Assembly (NCBI GenBank): GCA_016933835.1
Contig: JAFGAC010000002.1
Span: 140,041 to 204,040, forward strand
DNA length: 64,000 nucleotides
Source of the DNA: Clostridiales bacterium
GTDB lineage: Bacteria; Bacillota; Clostridia; Peptostreptococcales; Acidaminobacteraceae
Direction of reading: 5' to 3'
The notes below the pieces were generated by a model that worked only from the letters and a program-made list of their open reading frames with translations, was not told the DNA's origin and did no database searches. This document shows, piece by piece, positions 7,642 to 15,168 of the stretch (positions are counted from its first letter, which is position 1; each line of letters begins with the position of its first letter). The position numbers were made by a program, and so were the translations under genes.

Positions 7642-7669
7642 ATTCTATAATACGCCCTAATTGTGACAA
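7642..7669 (-). promoter_or_regulatory. Promoter of sRNA copy 2
   Basis: On the minus strand TTGTCA (7664-7669), 16 bases, then TAGAAT (7642-7647), a better match than copy 1. The spacer CACAATTAGGGCGTATTA is shared with copy 1, which suggests that it too is under selection, perhaps as a regulator site. Confidence 0.6.
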
Positions 7670-7705
7670 AATTGTGTTGAATAGATGGATAGTTGATGAA
7701 TAGGA

Positions 7706-7751
7706 TTGACAAATATTAAATATGCAATATAATTTAATTAGCATATGCCAA
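7706..7751 (+). promoter_or_regulatory. Consensus promoter and palindrome before the mrp cluster
   Basis: TTGACA (7706-7711), 16 bases, TATAAT (7728-7733) is a perfect-box promoter. Just downstream, at about +1 to +12, is TTAGCATATGCCAA (7738-7751) with the perfect core GCATATGC, a likely operator for one of the two regulators encoded at the end of the cluster (Fur family or DUF134). Confidence 0.65.
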
Positions 7752-7767
7752 TAAGGAGGAATTTATA

Positions 7768-8586
7768 ATGTCGTTTGAATTACCAACTAAAAATGTACCA
7801 TTAAAAGAAAAACCTAATAAATTTTCTAAAATCAATAAAGTGGTTGCAATCATGAGTGGAAAGGGTGGAGTAGGTAAATCATCCGTAACTGCACTGGCTG
7901 CAGTTGCACTTAGAGACAAAGGTTTCAACGTAGGTATTCTGGATGCTGATATTACAGGTCCAAGTATTCCTAAGATTTTTGGCCTTGATGGTCAAAGAAG
8001 CACTTATTCAGAGCAAGGAATTAAACCGATTGAAACAGTAATGAAGGGAATCAAAGTTATTTCTATAAATGTATTGTTGGAAGATGAAGAAGCACCAGTT
8101 ATTTGGAGAGCACCTCTTATTACTCAGACAATTAAGCAGTTTTTTACTGAAGTTGAATGGGGAGAATTGGATTATCTTTTGATTGATCTTCCGCCAGGAA
8201 CAGGAGATGTGCCTCTTACTATCATGCAATCAATTCCATTGAATGGCATTATAGTGGTTTCGTCACCTCAAGATTTGGTTAAATTAATTGTTAAAAAATC
8301 TGTAAATATGTCTAAGACAATGAGGATTCCAGTATTGGGTCTTGTTGAGAATATGTCTTATTTCAAATGTCCTGAAACAGGTACTAAATATGATATTTTC
8401 GGCGAAGGAAAAGTTGAAAGCGCAGCAAGTGAAATGGGCTTGGAATTATTGGGTAAATTGCCGATTGATCCAGCATTGGTTAAATTAAGTGATGAAGGAC
8501 GAATTGAAGAATATACAGACAACAATGAAGATTTCAATGAGATTTTTGGAAATAAAATTGTTCAAGTAATGGGAGGACTTAAATAA
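7768..8586 (+). CDS. mrp: Mrp/NBP35-type P-loop ATPase (Fe-S carrier)
   Basis: A 272-residue ATPase of the Mrp/ApbC/NBP35 group, which carries and inserts iron-sulfur clusters. It shows the deviant Walker A MSGKGGVGKSS (about residue 29), DADITGPSIP, the switch region LIDLPPGTGDVPLT, and ENMSYFKCPETG, which normally leads into the CxxC cluster site; here only one Cys of that segment is evident. The ATG at 7768 follows AAGGAGG. It heads a seven-gene cluster with overlapping or near-touching genes. Confidence 0.88.
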   Translation: MSFELPTKNVPLKEKPNKFSKINKVVAIMSGKGGVGKSSVTALAAVALRDKGFNVGILDADITGPSIPKIFGLDGQRSTYSEQGIKPIETVMKGIKVISINVLLEDEEAPVIWRAPLITQTIKQFFTEVEWGELDYLLIDLPPGTGDVPLTIMQSIPLNGIIVVSSPQDLVKLIVKKSVNMSKTMRIPVLGLVENMSYFKCPETGTKYDIFGEGKVESAASEMGLELLGKLPIDPALVKLSDEGRIEEYTDNNEDFNEIFGNKIVQVMGGLK

Positions 8587-8954
8587 TGAAAATACTTATC
8601 TCAGCAGCAGGGGACAATAAAGAGGCTCTTGTAGATCAAAGATTCGGTAGAGCTGAATATTATGTAATATATAATGATGAAACACATGAGTATTCTGCAA
8701 TAGAAAATGTAGGTAAATTTGAAAATTCAGGTGCAGGAGTAAAAGCGTCACAATTTGTTATAGAGCAAGGTGTGGATTGTATAATCACAGGGAGTTTAGG
8801 ACCAAAATCATTCTCAATTATGCAAGATGCAGGTATCAAAGGATATAAAAACATTGAAGGAACTGTTGAAGAAGTAATCAAAGCATTTAAAAACAATGAA
8901 CTTGTAGAATTGAATACTGCTGGAGCTGAGCAAAAAACAAGAGGTAATAGATAG
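8586..8954 (+). CDS. NifX/NifB-like cofactor-binding domain protein
   Basis: A 122-residue protein of the dinitrogenase iron-molybdenum cofactor family (NifX, NafY, C-terminal NifB). It begins MKILISAAGDNKEALVDQRFGRAEYYVIY and has the usual GVKASQFVIEQGVDCIITGSLGPKSF core. In the family this fold binds iron-sulfur or metal cofactors; many anaerobes without nitrogenase encode it beside Mrp ATPases. The start codon overlaps the stop of the mrp gene. No nitrogenase gene is visible. Confidence 0.85.
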   Translation: MKILISAAGDNKEALVDQRFGRAEYYVIYNDETHEYSAIENVGKFENSGAGVKASQFVIEQGVDCIITGSLGPKSFSIMQDAGIKGYKNIEGTVEEVIKAFKNNELVELNTAGAEQKTRGNR

Positions 8955-9808
8955 TGAAAATTGCAGTTTTAAGTGGTAAAGGTGGTACTGGAAAGACAAC
9001 AGTTTCAACAAATTTAGCTTATATGATGAACTTCAATTATGTGGATTTAGATGTTGAAGAGCCAAATGGGCATATTTTTCTAAATCCTGATATTAGTGAA
9101 ACTCAAGAGGTGTTTATACCGACACCTGTAATAAATGCAGAAAAATGTACTTTGTGTGGCGTATGTGCCAACACATGCCAATTTAATGCATTGATCAACA
9201 CAGGTAAGAAGATATTGGTATTTGAAGATTTATGTCATGGTTGTGGTGCCTGTTCTTTGGCTTGTCCTGAGGATGCCATAACAGAATATAATCGAAAAAT
9301 CGGTGATATAACAATTGGCACTTTCGCAAAAGGGAAATTTTATAGTGGAAAAATGCTTTTGCAGGAACCTATGGCAGGTCCGATCATTTCGGATATCAAA
9401 AAAATACTTCCTGTAGATGAAGATTCGATAATCGATTGCTCTCCAGGAACATCATGTAATGTTGTTAAGGCTATTGATGAATCCAATTATGCCATTATGG
9501 TTACAGAACCTTCAAAATTTGGTTTACATGATTTAAAATTGGCTATTGAACTTGTCAGAGAAATGAAGATGCCATTAGGCATCATTATCAATCGTTCAAA
9601 TGAGTACGACCATTTAATTGAAGATTATGCTGCAAGTGAAAATATTCCCGTCATTGGAAAAATACCATTCAGCAAGGAAGCTGCTAAAATGTATTCAATT
9701 GGAAAATTACTGATTGAAAATGAAGAAATAAAAAATATATTTGAAGCGATAAAATTATCTGTTTTGAAGGCTGTAAAGGAGGAAAATCATGCAATTAGTC
9801 ATTCTTAG
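8954..9808 (+). CDS. MinD-superfamily ATPase with inserted ferredoxin domain (1)
   Basis: A 284-residue fusion of a MinD/Mrp-like ATPase and a two-cluster ferredoxin. The deviant Walker A is LSGKGGTGKTT at the N-terminus, the switch motif VDLDVEEPNGH follows, and the ferredoxin is inserted at about residues 60-105 (CTLCGVCANTC and CHGCGACSLACP). The ATPase then continues with IDCSPGTSCNVVKA, VTEPSKFGLHD and INRS. The start is GTG at 8954, overlapping the previous stop. The function is not established; a role in ATP-dependent cluster or cofactor assembly is inferred from the neighbours. Confidence 0.85.
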   Translation: MKIAVLSGKGGTGKTTVSTNLAYMMNFNYVDLDVEEPNGHIFLNPDISETQEVFIPTPVINAEKCTLCGVCANTCQFNALINTGKKILVFEDLCHGCGACSLACPEDAITEYNRKIGDITIGTFAKGKFYSGKMLLQEPMAGPIISDIKKILPVDEDSIIDCSPGTSCNVVKAIDESNYAIMVTEPSKFGLHDLKLAIELVREMKMPLGIIINRSNEYDHLIEDYAASENIPVIGKIPFSKEAAKMYSIGKLLIENEEIKNIFEAIKLSVLKAVKEENHAISHS

Positions 9809-10661
9809 TGGTAAAGGTGGAACTGGGAAAACTACAATTGTGTCCTCGTTTGCATATTTAGCAGATCAATCTACGATAAAAGTGGATTGTGATGTTGATG
9901 CTTCCAACCTTCATTTAATGTTTAATGGAAAAGATATCAGTTCATCACAGTTTTCAGGATCTAAAAAGGCAATAATAGATTCTGACAAATGCATAGGTTG
10001 TGGTCTATGTGAAAAAGCATGTCGATTTGATGCAATCATACCAAAAGATGGTTATTATGAAGTTATGGAACATAGATGTGAAGGCTGCAATGCTTGTCGT
10101 GTTGTTTGTCCTGCTGATGCCATTACTTTGGAAGAAGAAGACTCAGGAAAGAAAATTATGACTGTTCTTGAAGATGAAAGCTACCTTTCAAGAGCCTCAC
10201 TTTATCCAGGAGCAGATGGTTCGGGAAAATTGGTAAGTGAGATAAGAAAAGCATCTTTGGAACTGAATAAAGGTAAAAACAATTTAATCATAATAGATGG
10301 TTCACCCGGTGTTGGATGCTCAGTAATGGCATCGATTACAGGAGTTGAGTTTGGATTGTTGGTTACAGAACCAACCCAATCGGGTTTTGAAGACTTTGTC
10401 AGAGCATATGAATTGGCAAAGCATTTTAGAATTAAATCTTACGTCGCTATAAACAAATATGATTTGAATGAGGAAATGGCGGATACGATTGAGCGCTATT
10501 GTGATGATAATGGCATTAAAGTGATAGGTAGAATACCATATGATGTCGTTGTCAATAAATCAAACTTTGAATCTAAGCCATTAGTGATGTATAATGATTC
10601 TATAGCGGGTAATGAAATCAAGAATATGTGGAACATTATAAAAAACGAAATGGAGGTATAG
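9789..10661 (+). CDS. MinD-superfamily ATPase with inserted ferredoxin domain (2)
   Basis: A 290-residue paralogue of the preceding gene, overlapping it by 20 bases. It has LSGKGGTGKTT, VDCDVDASNLHL, the inserted ferredoxin with CIGCGLCEKAC and CEGCNACRVVCP (about residues 68-110), and IDGSPGVGCSVMA and VTEPTQSGFEDF in the second half. The ATG at 9789 follows GGAGG. The two proteins probably form a heterodimer, since the family works as dimers sharing ATP sites. This is an inference. Confidence 0.85.
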   Translation: MQLVILSGKGGTGKTTIVSSFAYLADQSTIKVDCDVDASNLHLMFNGKDISSSQFSGSKKAIIDSDKCIGCGLCEKACRFDAIIPKDGYYEVMEHRCEGCNACRVVCPADAITLEEEDSGKKIMTVLEDESYLSRASLYPGADGSGKLVSEIRKASLELNKGKNNLIIIDGSPGVGCSVMASITGVEFGLLVTEPTQSGFEDFVRAYELAKHFRIKSYVAINKYDLNEEMADTIERYCDDNGIKVIGRIPYDVVVNKSNFESKPLVMYNDSIAGNEIKNMWNIIKNEMEV

Positions 10662-10665
10662 TTCA

Positions 10666-11040
10666 ATGAAAGTAGCGATTGCAAAAGAAGGAAATGAAGT
10701 TGCAGAACATTTTGGACATTGTAGCGGTTTTGAAATATTTCGTTTAGAAAATAAATTGGTTGGAGATTTTGATTATGTTGAGAATCCTGGGCACCGTCCT
10801 GGATATTTACCTAACTTTCTTGCAGAGATGGGCGTAAGTGTCATTATTTCTGGTGGAATGGGATCTTCAGCACAAGAATTATTTAAAAGAAGTGGAATTA
10901 GTGTCGTTGTTGGAGCAAAAGGTGATATTTTAGATGTCATCAATGAATATGCCAGAGGTGAATTGACTTCAACTGAAGAACTCTGCGAGAAACATGAGCA
11001 TGCTGATGATAATGATGGTTTTAATCACCACCATAAATAG
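10666..11040 (+). CDS. NifX/NifB-like domain protein with His-rich tail
   Basis: A second 124-residue member of the dinitrogenase iron-molybdenum cofactor family. It starts MKVAIAKEGNEVAEHFGHCSGFEIF and has LAEMGVSVIISGGMGSSAQELF. The HFGHC motif is common in the Mrp-linked branch. The last 15 residues contain HEH and HHH, a probable metal-binding tail. It starts four bases after the second ferredoxin-ATPase. Confidence 0.85.
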   Translation: MKVAIAKEGNEVAEHFGHCSGFEIFRLENKLVGDFDYVENPGHRPGYLPNFLAEMGVSVIISGGMGSSAQELFKRSGISVVVGAKGDILDVINEYARGELTSTEELCEKHEHADDNDGFNHHHK

Positions 11041-11057
11041 GATAGGCAGGTGAAAAA

Positions 11058-11495
11058 GTGGATAGATTGTCAGATATTGAAAATTTGCTTAAAGAAAAAA
11101 ATTATAAGCTGACATTTTCTAGAAGAGAAATCTTGAAATGCTTCTTAGTTGAAGAAAATCATATGAGGGCTGAAGATATCTATTTTATTGTAAAAAAAGA
11201 AGGCATCAGTCTACCAACGGTATACAGAAATATTGAAGTTTTAAAGGACAACAATATCATTTCTGAAATAAGTATTAATGGAGACCGTTTTTTTGAACTC
11301 AAGGCATTTAGCAAAAAAAGAGTGCATTTTCATTTCAAATGCAAAAACTGCAAAAAGATTATTGAGTATTACGATATAGATTTAGTGGTCAATTTAATTG
11401 ACATAAAAAATGAAATAGAAAAACGATATAACAATAATGTTGATAATATCGATATTGTCTTTGAAGGTACATGTGAGGACTGTGGTGAAAATTAA
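11058..11495 (+). CDS. Fur-family transcriptional regulator
   Basis: A 145-residue Fur-family protein with a winged helix (TFSRREILKCFL, then ISLPTVYRNIEVLKDNNII) and a metal-binding C-terminal half with HFHFKCKNCKK and CEDCGEN. It starts with GTG at 11058. It differs clearly from the perR product and may be an iron or zinc sensor controlling this cluster. A site at 7738-7751 by the cluster promoter is a candidate target, but that palindrome is not a 7-1-7 Fur box. Confidence 0.8.
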   Translation: MDRLSDIENLLKEKNYKLTFSRREILKCFLVEENHMRAEDIYFIVKKEGISLPTVYRNIEVLKDNNIISEISINGDRFFELKAFSKKRVHFHFKCKNCKKIIEYYDIDLVVNLIDIKNEIEKRYNNNVDNIDIVFEGTCEDCGEN

Positions 11496-11944
11496 TGGCA
11501 AGACCTGTTAAATTCAGAAAGATAAAAGAGATGCCTATCTATGATTATTTTAAACCAATAGGAATTCCTTTCATTGATTTGGATAAAATTGAACTTAAGT
11601 TGGAAGAGTTAGAAGCGATGCGACTTAAAGATGTTGAAAACTTGAATCAGGCAGAGTGTGCAGAAATAATGGAAGTATCCCGGCAAACATTTCAACTTAT
11701 TATTGATGAGGCAAGACGAAAAGTTGCGGATGCATTGACAAATGGAAAGGCAATCAAAATAGAAGGTGGAAATTACACATTGAATATGTGCACTTATCAG
11801 TGCAAAGATTGTGGTGAAATTTATCAGATTCCATATGAACAAGTGATACATAATTGCCCTAACTGTGGATCAACTCACGCTGAATGTAATAACAACAGTA
11901 AATTTTGCGACAATAAGTGTTTCAAATTAAAGGAAACAAAGTAA
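11495..11944 (+). CDS. DUF134 family helix-turn-helix protein with zinc ribbon
   Basis: A 149-residue protein beginning ARPVKFRKI, with PIYDYFKP and the sigma-4-like helix-turn-helix stretch LEELEAMRLKD ... NQAECAEIMEVSRQTFQLIIDEARRK typical of DUF134. After about residue 100 it continues with CKDCG and CPNCGS, a zinc ribbon, and a Cys-rich end (FCDNKCF). DUF134 genes often sit next to NifX-like and Mrp genes, as here. Its start overlaps the stop of the Fur-family gene by one base. A regulatory role is likely, but the target is unknown. Confidence 0.82.
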   Translation: MARPVKFRKIKEMPIYDYFKPIGIPFIDLDKIELKLEELEAMRLKDVENLNQAECAEIMEVSRQTFQLIIDEARRKVADALTNGKAIKIEGGNYTLNMCTYQCKDCGEIYQIPYEQVIHNCPNCGSTHAECNNNSKFCDNKCFKLKETK

Positions 11945-11976
11945 AAAAAGCAAGTTCTAAAATGAACTTGCTTTTT
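11945..11976. terminator. Bidirectional terminator
   Basis: AAAAAGCAAGTTC (11945-11957) pairs with GAACTTGCTTTTT (11964-11976), directly after the DUF134 stop and directly before the 3' end of the convergent reductase gene. Confidence 0.88.
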
Positions 11977-11978
11977 AT

Positions 11979-13196
11979 TTACATATTTGCAATCAATTCT
12001 GATTTTTCAGGAAGTCCTACAATAATCTTAATTACTTTTTTGTCTTTTATAAATGCAATTGAAGGAAAATTATCAATGCCCAATCTATCAGCTAAACCAG
12101 TCGACTTATAGACATCAATACGATTGACTTTTATATTGTTTTCCAATTCAAATTGTTCAACAGTTGGCAAGTAGCTTCGTGAATCAGCATCTACTGCATT
12201 GTATACATACGATACAGTAAGATCTTGAGTGAGGATTTGCTCTTCAAATATTTCGCTCTCAGCGATATATTTTTCAGCTGCAAAACCAGCGATGGCACCA
12301 TCACCAACAGCGGTAGCCACTTGTTTCAAGAATTTTTCTGTTACATCACCAACAGCGTAAACTCCAGATACATTAGTCTCTTTATTTTCATTCACAAGAA
12401 CATAGCCATTTTTAGTAATGTCAATTTTTCCTTTAAATATTTCTGTATTCGGGAGATAGCCGATGAACTCAAAACAAGTGTCACAATCAATAGGAATCAA
12501 AGTATCAGTTTTGATATTTTTCAAAACAACTTTTTCTAAATGATCATCGCCTTCAAAGGCATGCACTACTGAGTTCCAGATGAATTTCATTTTTGGATGA
12601 TTAAGAGCAGCTTCTTTTGCTATTTCATTGCAATCCATTTTTCCTTCATCATGAATTACAGAAACGATGACTTCCTTGGCGAATTTAGCCAAGAACATGC
12701 CTTCTTCAATAGCTGCATCTCCTGAGCCGATAACTACAACTGTTTTATCAGTATTAGCAGCAGCATCACATGTTGCACAGAAAGAAATACCTTTATCAAA
12801 TAAATATTTTTCTTCATTAGCTGCACCAGTAGTTCTTGGTCTTCCACCAGATGCAATTATAACTACCTTTGCTTTGTAGATGTTTCTAAATGTCTCAACA
12901 ATTTTTTCTTCTCCGTTAAGATCAACACTTTTTACATCTGTCAATTTGAATTCAACACCGAATTTTTTTGCTTGTGATTCGAATAATTTCATTAGCCCAA
13001 TCCCAGTTGTTCCTTCGGGAAAGCCAGGATAATTTTCTATTTCATTTGTGTAAGTTGCAAGACCACCTACCAAAGATTTCTCAATCAATAAAGTTTTAAG
13101 TCGTGCGCGTCCACAATAGATACCTGCAGTTAATCCACCGGCTCCTCCGCCGATGATGACAACATCATAATGTGCTACTACTTTTTCTCTTGGCAT
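11979..13196 (-). CDS. Thioredoxin reductase-like flavoprotein with degenerate thioredoxin tail
   Basis: A 405-residue protein. Residues 1-310 are a thioredoxin reductase: FAD motif GGGAGGLTAGIY, redox pair CATC at 140-143 followed by Asp, NAD(P)H motif GSGDAAIEEG, and FAD-binding GVYAVGDVT. Residues 328-405 look like a thioredoxin fold (LPTVEQFELEN, VDVYKS..LADRLGIDNFPSIAFI, then KVIKIIVG), including the cis-proline strand, but the usual CGPC is replaced by DADS. The tail may therefore bind a partner rather than exchange disulfides. It is the last gene of the YeeE-TusA-TusA-YeeE operon, 16 bases after the preceding stop, so a role in handling reduced or persulfide sulfur is inferred. Confidence 0.82.
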   Translation of the reverse strand: MPREKVVAHYDVVIIGGGAGGLTAGIYCGRARLKTLLIEKSLVGGLATYTNEIENYPGFPEGTTGIGLMKLFESQAKKFGVEFKLTDVKSVDLNGEEKIVETFRNIYKAKVVIIASGGRPRTTGAANEEKYLFDKGISFCATCDAAANTDKTVVVIGSGDAAIEEGMFLAKFAKEVIVSVIHDEGKMDCNEIAKEAALNHPKMKFIWNSVVHAFEGDDHLEKVVLKNIKTDTLIPIDCDTCFEFIGYLPNTEIFKGKIDITKNGYVLVNENKETNVSGVYAVGDVTEKFLKQVATAVGDGAIAGFAAEKYIAESEIFEEQILTQDLTVSYVYNAVDADSRSYLPTVEQFELENNIKVNRIDVYKSTGLADRLGIDNFPSIAFIKDKKVIKIIVGLPEKSELIANM

Positions 13197-13211
13197 AGCT
13201 TCCTCCTTGTT

Positions 13212-13778
13212 TTACATAAAGAATTTTACTAATAATCGGCTTCCGAAATATGCACCGATAAATAAAAATGCAGCATAGACCCACCCTGATAAACTGAAAG
13301 AGGCGATACCGCTGTACAAAGCCCCTATGTTACAACCAAATCCAATTCTAGCACCATAGCCCATTAAAAGGCCGCCTAAAATTGCAGCTGCAACTTGCTT
13401 CTTATTTTTAATTTTCTTAATTTTAAATTGTGATGCCATAAGTGTTGCCAATAGTGCACCAGCAATAATACCAATGTTTCTTATAGATCCGCCATCATTT
13501 AGAAATCCATTTTCAAGCGTAGCTCTGGCACCTTCACTGCTGAAATAATACCATTTATCAACACTGCCACCAAAAGCTTCATAAATCCAAGCACCCCAAT
13601 TTGCCAAAGGACCTGAAACACCCCAGGGATTTCCTGTTGAAGCTAAAGTGAAAATTTGAAAAACAGATAAGAGAACAGCACCTGTTATATAGGGAAAAGC
13701 ATCTTTGAACCACATTTTATAATATTTGTTATTCTTCAAATTATCAAAGGGCTTAACGCTCATTGTCAAACCTCCCAA
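13212..13778 (-). CDS. YeeE/YedE-family sulfur transporter, half-size (B)
   Basis: A 188-residue membrane protein with about four to five hydrophobic helices and the conserved YeeE motif MGYGARIGFGCNIGALYSG. The YeeE/YedE (TsuA) family imports thiosulfate or related sulfur compounds; the full-length proteins are about 350 residues with two internal halves. Here the halves appear as separate genes. It is adjacent to a TusA gene (one base apart), the usual cytoplasmic sulfur acceptor of this transporter. The substrate could also be another sulfur or selenium compound. Confidence 0.85.
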   Translation of the reverse strand: MGGLTMSVKPFDNLKNNKYYKMWFKDAFPYITGAVLLSVFQIFTLASTGNPWGVSGPLANWGAWIYEAFGGSVDKWYYFSSEGARATLENGFLNDGGSIRNIGIIAGALLATLMASQFKIKKIKNKKQVAAAILGGLLMGYGARIGFGCNIGALYSGIASFSLSGWVYAAFLFIGAYFGSRLLVKFFM

Positions 13779-14006
13779 CTACTTAGTTTTTTCGATAAAT
13801 ACTTCCCATTCGCCGTCATCCACTTCTTCGATTTCAACGTTGTAACCTTGTGCTCTAGCCCATTCTGGAACATTTTTCATAGCACAACTGTGATCGATTT
13901 GTACGATTAATAAATCTCCAACTTCAAGATCAATAATTGCTTTTTCTGATTTTACTATTGGAACTGGACATGCCTCTCCTAAACAATCTAAAATAACTTC
14001 TTTCAT
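13779..14006 (-). CDS. TusA/SirA-family sulfurtransferase (1)
   Basis: A 75-residue sulfur carrier with the active-site motif CLGEACPVPIVK (the first Cys of CPxP carries persulfide) and a second conserved Cys in DHSCAMKNVPEWA. It is nearly the same as the next gene upstream. Preceded by AGGAGG. It lies between the two half-transporters and would take sulfur from them. Confidence 0.92.
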   Translation of the reverse strand: MKEVILDCLGEACPVPIVKSEKAIIDLEVGDLLIVQIDHSCAMKNVPEWARAQGYNVEIEEVDDGEWEVFIEKTK

Positions 14007-14018
14007 TTTATATACCTC

Positions 14019-14246
14019 CTATTTATTTTTTTCGATGAATACTTCCCATTCACCATCATTGACTTCTTCAATCTCTACATTGTAACCTTGTGCCCTAGCC
14101 CATTCTGGAACATTTTTCATGGCACAACTGTGGTCTATTTGAACAATCAGTACATCACCTATCTCAAGAGTTGAAATTGCTTTTTCAGCTTTCACTAAAG
14201 GTACAGGACAGGCTTCGCCAAAGCAATCTAATATGACTTCTTTCAT
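14019..14246 (-). CDS. TusA/SirA-family sulfurtransferase (2)
   Basis: A 75-residue close duplicate of the adjacent TusA, with CFGEACPVPLVK and DHSCAMKNVPEWARAQGY identical over the second half. The start at 14246 follows GGGAGG by eight bases. The DNA of the two copies is also very similar, so the duplication is either recent or kept alike by conversion. Confidence 0.92.
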   Translation of the reverse strand: MKEVILDCFGEACPVPLVKAEKAISTLEIGDVLIVQIDHSCAMKNVPEWARAQGYNVEIEEVNDGEWEVFIEKNK

Positions 14247-14265
14247 TATCACTACCTCCCGCAAA

Positions 14266-14973
14266 TTAATGACTGCTCATGTTTCCAGCTTTTTTTTGTT
14301 CCCATTGATCAGCAATGACAAATAAGACAACTATCAAAAGCAACTGAGCAAATAAAGCACCAAACCATCCTAGATAATCAGGTAGAAAAATCGATTTGCC
14401 TTTAAGAATTACATTTTCCTTCCACCAACCGAAATCATGGGCTCCTAGCAATGAACCGATTATAAAAAAGGTAAGTGATAGAATTTGCATCATGAATCCT
14501 TCGCCGACTCTCATCAGTGTTCCTGAAGCACAGCCTCCAGCGATAACCATACCTATTCCGAACATGGTTGCGCCAATAGCAGTTGCAAAAGAAACTGGAA
14601 CTACATAACCCATTCCAGGGATAGGCAATCCTTGAACAAAGGCTCCGTATTTGATTGCCCAAAAACCAATTGATGTGATGGCAAAAGCAATTAATACTGA
14701 GCGTAAAACACTTGTAACACCTGTTAATAAAGGATCTCTCATAGAAGCTGTAAAGCAAAATCTGGATCTTTGAAGAATAAATCCAAAGGCAATACCTGTC
14801 ATCCAGAAAATAGCAAGACTTGGATTTTTACTTGCAAACCATAAACCAATAACCACAAAAATAATGAATGACATTATGCCGTGTGGAATTAAATTTTTCT
14901 TTGGTTTTCGATTTGCGCTACCGCTTCTTGAGGATGATCTTCTTGCTGATAAAGAATTATTTGTTTCAGACAA
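14266..14973 (-). CDS. YeeE/YedE-family sulfur transporter, half-size (A)
   Basis: A 235-residue membrane protein. A basic Ser/Arg-rich cytoplasmic N-terminus (SARRSSSRSGSANRKPKK) is followed by about five helices and the conserved GMVIAGGCASGTLMRVGEGF motif with its cysteine. It is the complement of the half-transporter at 13212. The start is TTG at 14973, six bases after GGGAGGTG. It is the first gene of the operon and is divergent from a LysR regulator. Confidence 0.85.
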   Translation of the reverse strand: MSETNNSLSARRSSSRSGSANRKPKKNLIPHGIMSFIIFVVIGLWFASKNPSLAIFWMTGIAFGFILQRSRFCFTASMRDPLLTGVTSVLRSVLIAFAITSIGFWAIKYGAFVQGLPIPGMGYVVPVSFATAIGATMFGIGMVIAGGCASGTLMRVGEGFMMQILSLTFFIIGSLLGAHDFGWWKENVILKGKSIFLPDYLGWFGALFAQLLLIVVLFVIADQWEQKKAGNMSSH

Positions 14974-15056
14974 GACAACACCTCCCAATCTTTGTTTTAT
15001 TATTAACAATCTTTTCACTTTATATACTACCATACTTGATAAAAATTTAACTATAT

Positions 15057-15100
15057 ATTATAGTGATGCTATATAATAAAAACTGATAGCAAATTATTGC
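15057..15100. promoter_or_regulatory. Candidate LysR-regulator sites between divergent genes
   Basis: The 195-base gap between the transporter operon and the LysR gene holds two inverted repeats: ATTATAG-TGATG-CTATATAAT (15057-15077) and GCAA-ATTA-TTGC (15089-15100). LysR-type proteins bind T-N11-A dyads in such gaps. The assignment is positional only. Confidence 0.35.
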
Positions 15101-15168
15101 ATTATAAAATTATTAATTATGTTATATAAATGTTATAATTGAATATATTAAAGTTTGGAAGTGATAAT

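Larger units (their letters stand above)
7285..7669 (-). repeat. Tandem duplication of an sRNA unit
   Basis: Two copies of a unit lie 224-225 bases apart. The block 7341-7384 is identical over 44 bases to 7565-7608, and a second block around 7423-7441 is repeated at 7648-7666. Each unit carries, on the minus strand, a promoter, a transcribed part and a hairpin terminator. Together with the 3' part of each unit this explains most of the 489-base gap between glnA and the mrp gene. There are no terminal inverted repeats and no reading frame, so this is not a transposable element. Confidence 0.8.

Noticed and set aside
7279..7767. Possible insertion sequence or 6S RNA in the gap after glnA
   Set aside because: There is no reading frame and there are no terminal inverted repeats. 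The 6S RNA call was considered, but no central bubble with promoter-like flanks could be drawn; the minus-strand promoter and terminator fit an sRNA pair better.
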